This document shows positions 9,941 to 20,816 of a stretch of DNA of 64,000 nucleotides, piece by piece. The stretch is from Neurospora intermedia (taxonomy: Eukaryota > Ascomycota > Sordariomycetes > Sordariales > Sordariaceae): the NCBI GenBank assembly GCA_037102815.1, contig BTPP01000007.1:1240001-1304000 (forward strand). Reading direction: 5' to 3'. The notes under the pieces were generated by a model. That model was not told where the DNA came from and did not search any database. It saw only the letters and a list, made by a program, of their open reading frames with translations. The position numbers and the translations under genes are program-made. Each line of letters opens with the position of its first letter. Within the stretch, counting starts at the first letter, position 1.

Positions 9941-11565
9941 GTTCGAGCAGCTTGTGGGGACTTTTCATGATACGGCTGTGTGCGTGTCCTTACGCACTTG
10001 AGTTGGGCGGATGCCCTCGAAGCCTGAGACTATGGAAGCCGCAGACCGGCAGGCAGAAGCGAGGGGGGGTGTCTCGGGTGTCTAAAGAGCGAGCAAGCTA
10101 AGTTAGAAAACTGAGCAACAACGGTGCAAAATTTTCTCGGTCAAGGCACTAATGAGGTTCGAGATTGGCAGCATGAAAGCCCCCCTGGTGTGTCGGAAGC
10201 ACTATCCGGGGGCAGTCGCGCCATGGTGAAGAAGCACGCTAGAACGGGCATCAATGAGGATTAGAGTTCCGAAATCAACAAACATGAGCGGGAGAGAGAA
10301 AAGGTGGTGACGAAACGAAAGTGCTTCTGTCCAGACTCGTTGAGATACACGATCAAGCAGCGACAATCTTGGGCTACCTCGACGATTGTTGGGTATGAGG
10401 GGGAGAAGAGGAGGGAATCTCGACACAGAGGCGCAAAGATAGAGAGAAAGAAAAGAGCGACAAACAGAACGAGGGCGTTGAACGGTAGGGAGGAGAGGTA
10501 TTGAAAAAACCAAGAAAAGAAGAGGGTCGAGTCAGAAGCTCGCGGAGACGGACATGAACGCCGGTGAGATGGTTTGGGCAAGATAGGTGGTGAGAATGGA
10601 TGAGATGCCGTGGGTAGGTTGAGAGTGTTCCTGCTTCAGGAACAGGGAGCTTGTCGGATGGATGGGGAAAACAAGGAACAGGTGGAAAACAAAAGGGGGT
10701 ATTGCGATATGGGCAGAGTTGGGTCGGATTTACCTTTGATTTCTGGGCTTTCCTGGGGTCCAGTTGAGGGTATGGTGTTGGAAGGTAAACAGAGAAAGGC
10801 CGTTAACACGTCGTGAGAATCGGTGGTGGTGGTATGGTCGCAATAGCCAGGCCAAAATTGAGGAGAGATCGGCAGTCCCCCCCTGGGGTTTCCTTTGGAG
10901 ATCAGGCCCGGGTGCTTGACTTGAGGACTTGGATAATTGCTGCTTTTTCTGCAGCGAGGGTTTCTTTGGTGTGCGAAGTGGATGCGATGCAGCAAAGACG
11001 GTTTCGTTCGGATTTGCAGTTATCGCAGGATAAACGGAGAAATGACTATACAGCCAAGTTTTTGGAACAGGTCTGTTGGCGTGGGCTACAGGTACCTTAA
11101 CAGGCCAGTGTTGGGGGCCTGTCAATCCGCCACACTGCTACGTTCTGGTTCCTCTGGGGTGGATGGGACCGGACTTTAGGTTGTGTGATGGGGGTGAAGC
11201 GCTGCGGCAGGGGGGGTGAGATGGAGGTACTGACAAAGTACACGACTACCCCGAGGCAATCGACAATCGAATTCCGGGTCGAAGTGTGTTTGCGGGCGGT
11301 CAGGTGAGTGAGGGTGCGGGTGTGTTTCTGTGTAGTTTGGGTAATCGAAATAATTTCATCCAATGCCGTTTTTGCAATGGAGTGTGTAAAGATTCAGACT
11401 GGGGCCGGCGTGGAAAGGGGAGGGAGGGCCAGGAGGGGACGAGGGGACTGGACCGGAGCACATACTTACGTTGGTTGCGAATAGAGGCACGCGTCGTGCT
11501 CTCTTGCTCACTTTCCCACAGATGCACAGGAATCGCCCCGATCCTCATCACTGCCCAGGTTCCAG
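9896..11565 (-). promoter_or_regulatory. frq: frq 5' leader region with upstream ORFs
   Basis: The leader between the proximal light element and the FRQ start is about 1.6 kb on the genome and holds many short upstream ATGs on the coding strand (starts include 9968, 10175, 10225 and 10287). A long leader with about six upstream ORFs and several introns is established for N. crassa frq. I resolved only the last intron. The transcription start is not identifiable with certainty but should lie a little below the element at 11.57 kb. Confidence 0.65.
9933..9968 (-). promoter_or_regulatory. Upstream ORF in the frq leader, overlapping the I-6 donor
   Basis: An ATG at 9968 opens an 11-codon frame (MKSPHKLLERE) closed by a TAG at 9935-9933, so its last codons are built from the intron donor itself. 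If the intron is removed, the frame continues into the exon after codon 9 and closes later after 24 codons. frq is known to have several upstream ORFs. Others visible include one starting at 10175 (23 codons, MLPISNLISALTEK...). Confidence 0.7.
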
Positions 11566-11583
11566 GGGATCGAGCGGATCGAA
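11566..11583 (-). promoter_or_regulatory. frq: Proximal light-response element (PLRE) of frq
   Basis: On the coding strand TCGATCCGCTCGATCC contains the two half sites GATCC and CGATC separated by three bases, fitting the White Collar Complex consensus GATNC...CGATN. It lies about 1.67 kb upstream of the FRQ start codon, where the proximal element of N. crassa frq is expected. WCC bound here mediates light induction of frq. A weaker related pair (GATCG/CGATT on the same strand) sits at about 11532-11546. Confidence 0.85.
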
Positions 11584-12570
11584 AAGTTCAGGGTCCTCTG
11601 CGACGGCCGTCTAATTGGCCAGCCGTCGTCCGGTCCCCAGAGGATCAAGAGATACTTGTAGGCCCGCTCCCCATCCATCAACCTCCCCGACTTGATTCTC
11701 ACTTTGTCTCCGCCGCAAAGCCCTCACGACAAAATGCTGAGGAGATGACCAGCAGCTCGCGCCCTTCATCTCCTCAATTGACCGGTTTTTTCCCTCATGT
11801 TTCTGCCAAAAAGCCATCGTACAGGGCCGACAATGTCGGCGCCCGGTGGAGAGAGCGCAGGTGTTCTTTGTTAGAGGCCAGGAACACCTTGAATCGCTTT
11901 GTTCACCCCGCCCGGCTCGATAAAATTTGAAATCCTCTTAACCCACCATGTATTGCTATGGTGTTGTGGGTAAGTCTAAATCTGTGCTTGTCGTCTCCAC
12001 CTCATGAATGCAGTTTCCTACCTACCAGCAGCTCACTTGGCCTCTCACACTCTTTGGCAACTCTGAACCAGGAGCGACGACCTCGTAACCAGATTTTCGA
12101 CGCAACCCCGCCCGTCGCAACGGTCATAACCTCGTCTGGAAATCCACTACACTACCTAGCACAATCCGGATGGTTCGCTTCAAAGCATAATCAATCAATC
12201 AGCATGGTCGCCGGGCATCTGCATCAATCAATGACCGAGCGAGAGAGCACGTGCGCCTGACTCGCAAGCAATCCAAGGAAAAATGTGAGGGACGGAAACT
12301 CCGAGCGCAGTTGCTGGCCCCAAAATGCCTCCATTCGCACCCATCTCGTCGGTTATCAGGATCACAGGCTGCGCTCAGGATTGTGGGCGGCTCCACTTTG
12401 ACGCCACGCGGGGTGGGCCTATCGAGCAACGTCCCACATCTTCTAACGTCATTGCTCGCAAAGGGGGTGCGCTGCAGTGACTTTCCACAACAGCCTGGCG
12501 GAAAGGTGGCACAGGAGGTCGCGGCGGTGGGGCTTCGACCGAAAGTATCTTGAGCCTCCAGATCTCAATT

Positions 12571-12600
12571 TTGCAGCGTCATCGGTCTTGCAGCGGCATC
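12571..12600 (-). promoter_or_regulatory. frq: Distal light-response element / Clock box (C-box) of frq
   Basis: The coding strand shows two imperfect direct repeats, GATGCCGCTGC and CGATGACGCTGC, separated by AAGAC, about 2.7 kb upstream of the FRQ start codon. This is the repeat pair described for the Clock box, where the White Collar Complex binds rhythmically in darkness. It is required for circadian frq transcription and also responds to light. Confidence 0.9.
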
Positions 12601-15600
12601 AGGACGCCTCGGGCACCCGTACTGGTTGTCCGGCCAAACTCTGGAACCTGTGGGGATGTGGGTACGAGCTTGACTTGAATGGCCTCACCCACGAAAAAAG
12701 TCAAGGGGGAGTCACGGCAACCCGACAAACTTGCGTGTTCCCAAAATGCCTTCACAAAACGGTTTGCGCAGAGTACATGACCTACGAACCCTGAAAGTAC
12801 CCCGACGTGCGACCATGGCTCCACATGGAAAACCCCTACCTACATATTGCATTTGGCGAGCGGCGGAGTTGAACCCTTAATTGTCACCTGTTGAAATGCT
12901 CCACGAATTTCAAGGGTTTTAACGGTTTTGCATAATCATGATAGGTACGTGTGTGCCCTGGGGCTGTACAGTATGGACTCTGTGGTGGTGGTGGTGGTGG
13001 TGGTGGAGAGCTCGCATTTTTAACAGATTCGAGATCCTGCGGAAGACCGCGAGCCCTTGTGTTTTTGGTGGTGGTGAGATTCAGACCACCATGTCGGCAG
13101 GTATCGCCAAGTATTCTTCTGTTTTCAGCAACAAACATAAAGAAAACTTATTCGGCTGGCGCACCAGGTTTGTTTCTCTCACATCGTACAGGACGGTACC
13201 TGTTTTTCGCGGTTTCTCCAGTTGTCCGTCATGCTAGGTATTGAGGTTTGGATCTGATGAAGGGCAGCAAGTGGAATTCATGCGGTACAAGTTCATGTTG
13301 ACCCTGACAAACATCCGCTTCTCAGCTATCCGCTATAGCTGCAGATTTTCTGGGCATATCAAAGGAGACTTTGTGCAAATGCTAGATAGAGTACGTAGAG
13401 AGAGAGGTAAGGTTGACTGATGTGTGACAAGCCATTCCCAACCACCTGCCGTCTGATCTCGATGCCGTCTCCTCATCTCTAAGAGATACTGAGACAGACT
13501 TTCGCAGTTTGGTTTTGTCAGCATTTACTTGGGAGAAACACGGGGAGTCATGAACGATGGAAACATGTCGAAGATCAAGAGAGATCAAAATTTGGAAACG
13601 TCCGTCGTTGACACTACTAGTGTAAGTGGAAAGTCCCAAAGCGCAGTTGCGAGCACCCGCGATGGTCCCTGTAACTTTCAGGTGCTAGAACAAAGTACGG
13701 GCAACAGTTCGCTCTCGACAGCGTGCGCAGGTGCTCCTCAACTGGTACTGCGCCCCTGTCACCTGAAAACAGCTGTGGCCAGCCGCGCCTGGCCAGGTCC
13801 AGACCCTTTTTCATTCGTGGTGCCAAGACGATAGTCTTAACGGTCGCAGAATGACGTCACATCTCTGCGCGGATATAACTTGTTAGCTCGATACGTTGGC
13901 CCTCCAAGAAACAGGGGCTAGACAAGTGCCAGGCCAGACATTTCTTGTGTGGAGATTGAGATTCTCTGCTAACCCCCAAAAGCCACGCTAACAAGTTATC
14001 TCCATGCAGAGGTGTACACTCACGGGACGGTAGCAAAATCAAATAGTATCAAGAATGCTAAGAAAGTCTGGCGATAGTATGCTTCAAGTTGGATTTGGAT
14101 CTTCGTCTATATCAGCGGTATGGGTAGGTAGGCGTTCAAAGATGTCTTGGAATGACGCTGCAGTGAGGTCCAAGACCAGACACTTCAGTTGACACAGCTA
14201 GACTGCCAGGTATCAACACAGGGATGCCAGCACGAACAGCCATCGGCGATGCGGTTCGGAGGAAAATCCTACTCGGGCCCGACTTCCACTTTTTTGACGG
14301 ATGATGTAGGATGTTTTGGCGTTATTAAACTGAACGACGTCCACGGGGGCTGGCTTGACCCCTCATTCATCTCATTCCGTCATTCTTTTAGTGTACAAGG
14401 AAATCCGGGTCTTTTCCCTTTCCATCTTTGTTCGCAACAACCTCTTCCCATGTACCTTCGTATTGAATAACCCAGAAACACATCGATATACGGTCATAGC
14501 CAGCCACGCAGAGAAGTCAAGCTACGTACTTGGCTTTGCCAACTCACCAGGATCCCTACCAACTTCCATCTCACCGTCGTTTCCCCACTGGTGCATGGGT
14601 AACTCCGTCCGTATCATGAAACTCGGATGCTCCGGCCTCCCTGTGGGCATCCTTTCTGGAATCCCCTCACCTTGGTGGTAGTACATGGAGTGTTTTGGAG
14701 CCGCACACTGCAACACGCAGCCGACCGCACAAAAACACCAACCGAGGAAGGCCACCCTGTCGATCCCCGAGGACCCTGATTTGGGCCGTGAGGATATGTA
14801 ATTCCACCCAAAGACTCCTCCTATGCAGCGGTCAATTCCGAGCAAACCCAGTTAACCGAGTGGTATGCCCGTAGCCCAACCCGGTGCCCCGTGGCCGTCG
14901 ATAGTGTAGTCTCTCGATGCGCCGGCCGGTCGTCCATTGATGGTCCGTCGATCGATCAGGATCTGCAAAGCCTACACATTGCTCTCTTTTTTGTTTTTTT
15001 TTTCCTCATTGCTCGCTCCTCGTCTTTCTTGAGCATCATCGCTTTACGTCATGTCACCCCCAACCTTTCTGGTGGGCATGTGTTTGTTTTACTCACCTCA
15101 CCACGTGAGACCATACCGATGAGACAATTTGCCGCCTTTGGTATCGTTCCTGGCGAGACCCCGTCACTCGGATGCTTTCCCGCCATCCTGATATCCAAGT
15201 TTGGTTGGAATCCCTGATACCACTAGCTCAAGAAGGGAAACAAAACTGACGATATGTGCCTAGAAGCTTACAGGTAAACCTTGCGAACTTTGTGGTATCA
15301 ATATCCTCAATCTTCATCTGCTCTCAGCCAATCACATGCGGCTGTTGCTTCCTCCGCGAGCTAATGGGATGGTATACAAGCGTATACGTCAATCCTGGGT
15401 TGCTTGTTAGCGCGCTATCTCACTTCGCACTCTTCGCAGCCTGCTTCAAGAACCGTACCTAACATTCAAACTAGGAATGCTGTATACAGTAATCATCGTA
15501 CCACTATTCGGACATACACATACCCGTATTAGCCACAGCCAATCACTAACTCGACGATCTTCTTCCCCCAAAATTGATATACCTACCCAGGAATTCGAGA

Positions 15601-18600
15601 GTCTCCAATGTGGACGGCTGAAAGATGATGATCATGGTTTTCGCCACTCTCACGTCCCGTCCTAAAGCTTTGCGAATAGCTTCGTTTGCCTCATCCTCCG
15701 GAGTCTTCTATTGCTGACACTTGTCGATCAGCCGTTGAGGACACTACAATGGACCCGGGGATGCCACGGAGATTTCTAGGAATCTGGCAATCGCAATTGA
15801 CGATCAAACAATAGCATCCTCTGCGACTGGACTTCCAGGGCACCCCGAACCAGCGGTTGCTGCCTGCTCCGGAAGTTCAAGGTTGTCGTCTATCGACACA
15901 CAGCTAAACTCTGATGCCAGCGGGCTAGCGAGGTTAAGCACACTACACTACGCTACCGCTCCCGCAATGCAATACTGTGCATACAGCACCAGGAGACTAA
16001 GTAGTTTACACTACCCGTTCGCATAAACCGTCCAAACACACATCCATACCTCTTTTCAGAGAAACTACAACGGTGGCAAAACATGCGGGATCCGACAATG
16101 CGTGTTCTGGTTGGTAGGGTAACGTACCTGTCAACCAGACGGACCATAGCAGGCATGTGGGTAGGGTGAATTTGGCTGACTTGGGGGTTTTGACGGGACC
16201 CGAAAATCAGCAGCTGCGGATCAGCGGCGTGGCGAAAAGTTGAAAGGGGGGGAGAAGAAAAAAAAAATAGGAGAAAGTAACGTGACGGAAAGCGGCCGAC
16301 GGGCCCAACCGAACAGCGGCCATTGGGAGGACCCGACGCTGTCGGCATTAGCGGTACCTAATGGCGGCTCATTTCTTCCTTTTTTTGCGGAATTTCTCCT
16401 TTGCTGTTCTTTTCCGAAATCAACCAACCTCCGGGGCTAGTCGCTCTGATGCCAACGTTGAGCTGCGAACGGGAAGATCGTGCTGGTGGGCGGTGGCGAA
16501 TACTCTCTCACATGTTCCTGGTATGCAAGGGCAAAGCATGTCAGTAGCGTGGTGTACCCAAAAGGTACCTACCTTACCTCTGGATTCTATTCGGCGTGGT
16601 GGGAATGTGAAAGTGGTCGGTAACTGAGAGATCGACAGACACGGACGTTGTTGCCTGACGGTTGGGGGGGCCCGAAGCGGCTCAGCGAGCCTCTTTTTCA
16701 CTGAGGATTACACTACCGCGTGCACTACTGCAGGTCTTGATTCAGGGTCCAGATCCCGGGTCCCGGGGCTCAGCTACAAAGCTAGGGAGGTGGCCATCCG
16801 GCACGGCTTCAAGCGAACCGGCATGGTGTGGCTGATCATTGATCATCCGTCTTCGATCTTCAGGTCGTGAAGCCGTGAGAGGCATCGTCACTGTTATTGT
16901 CACTGTCCTTCTCGTCGTCGCCGGCGTTTGGCGTCGGTGTTGTCGGAGGAGTAAGGCAAGGGCAAGGGAGTGGAGCAAACAATCCGGTTCTGTTGAGACT
17001 GACCGATGCCTTTCGGTCTTTTACTTGAGTGTACTTGATCAAACCTATGGTGGTGGTGGTGGTGGTGGTGGATGGTTGAAGAAGATGCCGAGATAGCAAG
17101 GTACCTCCAAGGGTAGGGTAGTGCAGTCATCGTTCAGTCGTCTACATTGTCTACTCTACTGTAGATTGTAGTGTAGTACATAGACGGCTACCGCGCGTGG
17201 CGGAGAAAACAATCCGGCATGTTCGGATCTGGAACTGAACGGGGGGCACGTGGGATTGGAAATCCCGTAGGGCTGATTGGAAGTGGGAATACCCTCATCT
17301 ATTTTTTTTTTTCTGGGGAGGGTTCCCACTCGCTGCTGCATCTCAGATATTGGTCAAGGCATCCAAGTATAAGCGGAGAATATGCTCCGCAGCTTCTGCA
17401 TGCGTCACGTTAGGTCAAGCTCTACCTGTCTACTTCTTGCGCCATGAACATTCACATACCTAAGGATGTTCTTGTTCTAGGCAGGCCACGTTGAGGGATG
17501 TGTTCATCTGTGTGCCTGTCCTGCCCTGACACCTCATTAGCGCAGCGGCAGTCGCAATCCGGTTGCCCGTCAGACCCGTCACTGAATGCAGTGGTACACG
17601 CAGTACCTATACTACCTACTGTACATACACTAATACCTTAAGGGACCACATTGCATTAATCCGGTTTAACACGTATGTAACTGGACTTTGATTGGAAATC
17701 TTCCAAACTTACGAGGTAACCAAAGTGGCTACTGCATTCCACTTGCCCTATGTACATCCACTGCACTCTAGTTAAGGTAGTGTACCTATGTAGTGTAGAC
17801 CGGGAGAGCTGCAAGCAGGCAGGTAGGCAGGCAAGCAGGCGCGGGGGAGGATGAGGAGGAGAACGAGCGGCATCACATAGGACAATTTCGAACGGGATGC
17901 GCGGGCCGCGGGGGGGTAGGGTAGGTTGATACTGTGATGGTACTGTGGTAGTGAGTTGCGGTACTTCAATAAAGTGTAGTGTACACGTGTATGAAGGTAT
18001 CGCGGGGAGACGGCAACGACCACGGCACCACAGCGGCAGGGGAGGGGGGTGGCAAATTGTTGGGCAACGTGGGCACCAACCGGGGACGGACGGAATTTGC
18101 TTTGCTTACCTACAGTATACAGTACCGTATCAGTAGCGAGCGACTACATATCTTATCAGCGGCTGAACAGTCTGTTAGCTTGGGTAATTCGATAACTTCA
18201 GTAACCAATTATTGAAAACAATGGTTGAAAAGAGGTGGTGCGGATATACTGTCATACTATGCTGTAGTGTCTTCGGAAGAAATTCAGACTGTGTTGTGGT
18301 TGCGTTAGCGAGGGGACTATACTAGTTCAGGTAGTTACGGTTTGGATGGGAATGTAACGACGACGACGCATGTGAAAAGCAACAAAGGAGTCAAGTCAAG
18401 CTGCACAATTAGGGACGAGGCCATTATGTTGGTTGAAAAACTACGAGTGACTGGTTTGATGACTGAAAACAGCATAGTCAAGAACTTTATAATCAATGTT
18501 TTTGGTTTGCAGAAGGGATGACGGTATTGGTAAAAGCTGTATGATGGGACTGATTGAATGGAGTGATTGGATACCGTGCACTTCACTTCAGTAGGTGCGA

Positions 18601-18995
18601 ATATGGAAAGAAATAGACCGCTTGCTCGACATCGACGGAGAACTTTGTAATGGACCGGATCGACTAAGCAATAGATCTCGGAAAACTGCTGGGTAAAAGA
18701 AGAGCCGTTTGCGAGGACGCTTCGGGGTCACTCAGTCATACTTGTACCAAGTCATATGAAAAGGTTACAGCAAAATGTTTACTATACAATGCTATTATTC
18801 AAAAGGTAGTGATACAGACCTCCTTGGCTGTCATACTAGGCCAATAACTTCACCCCCTTTTTTATAACAAATACACGTATATACGGTCGGTACCGCATCA
18901 TTCGACAACACCTCTCATCAATCTACTGCCAAAAACAAGCCTGTACCTATCATACAACCAACTACCCCAGTTCTTCCTCTCTGCCTCTCTCTCTC
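12601..18995. other. Gene-poor interval between the frq Clock box and the RCC1-type gene
   Basis: About 6.4 kb without a convincing protein-coding gene. Open frames are short, stop-rich and show no recognisable domains or Neurospora-like codon use. It contains TAGG-type runs, a GGT run at about 12970-13005 and 17047-17072, and one long imperfect inverted repeat (13858-14015). The part nearest 18.6-18.99 kb should be the 3' flank of the RCC1-type gene. The part near 12.6-13 kb may belong to the frq control region. I see no tRNA. Confidence 0.5.
13858..14015. repeat. Imperfect inverted repeat, MITE-like
   Basis: The left arm 13858-13887 and the right arm 13987-14015 are inverted copies. They share an exact 12-base core (TAACTTGTTAGC) and a terminal ACAYCTCTGC. 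The whole is 158 bases with a central spacer of about 100 bases. The form suggests a small nonautonomous DNA element or a hairpin RNA. I could not see a clean target-site duplication, and no other copy was noticed in the window. Confidence 0.6.
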
Positions 18996-20816
18996 TCAAG
19001 CAGCAGAGTAAACCGCGCTAACGTCCCGCCCGCACTCGGCGCGCTGCTCAACACTAACCGATCTTCCATCCAGTTTGACCGTCTTCCTCGGCGTCAACTG
19101 AAAGCGATTAGACTCTCCCTCCCTCTGCACCAGCCGGTTCTCCTGGGCATGCGCAGGTCCCCGACGAGTGGGCGTATCCAGCGGCACGATATACGAAGGC
19201 GTGTTGACGTTATTCCTCTTTCCGGTACCCAGCTGGTAATGCTCGTTCCCACCCCACCACAGCACGTCCGCGCCAAAGTTGGTGTCCGTGTCCGACTTGG
19301 CGTTCCCGTTGAGGGGGGTGTCGACGCGGGTAAAGTTGTCCATGACGGCGCACGCGTGGTTGCCGCCAACCGACATGCGGGACAGCCGGATGGGCACGAC
19401 TTGGTTCGTGGCCTCGTCGAACTCGAACAGGTTCGAGAGCGCCTTGACCTTGGTCGGGCAAACCGAGACGTGCGTCCACTTGCCGTTGCCCAGGGTGCCG
19501 TGAATGCCCTCGCCGCAGGCCCAGGTCTCGACGTTGACGCGACCGAGGTCCTTGGCGGGCACGATCTGGCCTTGGTTATCACCGCCAAGTTGGTTCTGGA
19601 AGGCGCGAGCGTCGACGGTGAAGAAGCTGTTGGGGCCGCCGGCGGCGATATAGGTCACCTTGGGCCGAAGGTTGGTGCCGTGGTAGAGCTTGTTGATGGG
19701 CACAGGGCGGGGCGAGTCAACGTAAGGGTGTTCGGTGTCATTCTCGAAGCCGAGCTGGCCGAAGGAGTTGTCGCCAAAGGCGTAGACGCGGCCCTCGGTG
19801 TCGAGGGCGAGCGAGTGGTAGTCGCCGGCGGCAATCTCCTTGATCTTGGAGCCGCTCAGGCCGGTGACTTCGTGGGGCTGGTCGTAAGGCCCGGCCGGGC
19901 GGTTGGTCCACGTCAGGCCAGGGACTCCAAGTTGGCCCTTGGAAGGGAAATCTTCAGAGCTGGCGGCTGCTGAGAAGACACGGCCATTGGAGGTGAGCAT
20001 CAGGCAGTGCTCCAAGCCGCTGCGGACATCAACAATCTTTTCACCCCATCGCAGGTTCTTGGGCGTGAGGGGGCGGTAGTTCACGGGTGCCTGGCTGGAC
20101 CAGAGGTGGGAAGGGGAGGCGGTGGTCTCTTTCTGACCAGCTCTCTGATCGGCGGCGGCCACCGGGATCGAGTAAACTTCGCCGTTGGAGGCAAGACCAA
20201 TGATACGGTCACGGGAGAGGTCCAGCTTGACCAGGTCCTTGCCCTTCAAGGTGACAGTCGGCTTATAATGATCCTTGTCGAAGCCCACACCCCACTGGAC
20301 CAAATTTCCCTTCTCATCGATGGCGGCACCAAAGTTGCTGTCCAGCTTGAGATCGCGCAAGACCTGGTCATCAAAGTAGGCAATGCGCCTTGGAGTCTTG
20401 ATGACAAGCTCGTTGGAGTCCGGGGCAACGACCTTACCGGCATTAGAACCCCATGCGTAAACACCGGGATGTTCCCAGCTGTGCTTGACCTGGACGTGCT
20501 GGGGGCTCAACTGCTCGCGGCTCTCCTCGGCGGATATGGACCGTTTCCGAGGCTCCTGAAAGATCAGCTCGACCTTCATGGGCTCCTTCTTGTTTCCGCC
20601 CGTGAGCATAGGATACGCGGCCATGGCGGCACCGGCCACAAGGCCACCCGCAAGGACACCGGTAAGTATGCGGAGGGCGAGATTCGACTTGTCTTGCTGA
20701 GGCTCCGGCTCGGGCCTGAATCTTCTGCCTAGACTTCGCGTCCATTGTGTCGACTTTATCATACGCCGGGCCTGTGGCCGGAGGGCGGTCCTGGCAAGCA
20801 TCATGGGGGAAGCCAT
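18996..20816 (-). CDS. Mitochondrial RCC1-repeat protein (Fmp25-like)
   Basis: Single-exon gene, 606 aa. The N-terminus (MASPMMLARTALRPQARRMIKSTQWTRSLGRRF) is Arg-rich and free of acidic residues, as in mitochondrial presequences. It is followed by one membrane segment (ALRILTGVLAGGLVAGAAMAAYPML). The rest carries RCC1-type beta-propeller repeats, seen as VYAWGSNAGKVV, SGLEHCLMLTSNGRVFSAA, AAGDYHSLALDTEGRVYAFGDNSFGQLGFEN and VLWWGGNEHYQLGTG. The length and layout fit fungal Fmp25, an inner-membrane RCC1-like protein needed in yeast for respiratory complex III assembly. The function here is by homology. The gene is divergent from COG3, with 753 bases between the two start codons. Confidence 0.85.
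   Translation of the reverse strand: MASPMMLARTALRPQARRMIKSTQWTRSLGRRFRPEPEPQQDKSNLALRILTGVLAGGLVAGAAMAAYPMLTGGNKKEPMKVELIFQEPRKRSISAEESREQLSPQHVQVKHSWEHPGVYAWGSNAGKVVAPDSNELVIKTPRRIAYFDDQVLRDLKLDSNFGAAIDEKGNLVQWGVGFDKDHYKPTVTLKGKDLVKLDLSRDRIIGLASNGEVYSIPVAAADQRAGQKETTASPSHLWSSQAPVNYRPLTPKNLRWGEKIVDVRSGLEHCLMLTSNGRVFSAAASSEDFPSKGQLGVPGLTWTNRPAGPYDQPHEVTGLSGSKIKEIAAGDYHSLALDTEGRVYAFGDNSFGQLGFENDTEHPYVDSPRPVPINKLYHGTNLRPKVTYIAAGGPNSFFTVDARAFQNQLGGDNQGQIVPAKDLGRVNVETWACGEGIHGTLGNGKWTHVSVCPTKVKALSNLFEFDEATNQVVPIRLSRMSVGGNHACAVMDNFTRVDTPLNGNAKSDTDTNFGADVLWWGGNEHYQLGTGKRNNVNTPSYIVPLDTPTRRGPAHAQENRLVQREGESNRFQLTPRKTVKLDGRSVSVEQRAECGRDVSAVYSAA

Larger units (their letters stand above)
6220..11600 (+). 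ncRNA. qrf: qrf, antisense transcript of frq (approximate limits)
   Basis: Neurospora frq is overlapped by a long, light-inducible noncoding antisense RNA, qrf, that affects phase, light response and robustness of the clock. The sequence cannot show the transcript. Limits are set from the candidate light element near 6.2 kb and the frq promoter near 11.5 kb. No long conserved open frame on this strand looks like a genuine protein, as expected for a noncoding RNA. Confidence 0.45.

Noticed and set aside
13676-13770. Nine-base inverted words (TTTCAGGTG / CACCTGAAA)
   Set aside because: Too short and too far apart to distinguish from chance. The nearby 30-base repeat at 13858 is much stronger.
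19149-20732. Two long open frames on the + strand opposite the RCC1-type gene
   Set aside because: They are the antisense of a well-supported coding gene with strong third-position C bias, which keeps the opposite frame open. Their protein sequences are Val/Gly/Ala-rich and match nothing.
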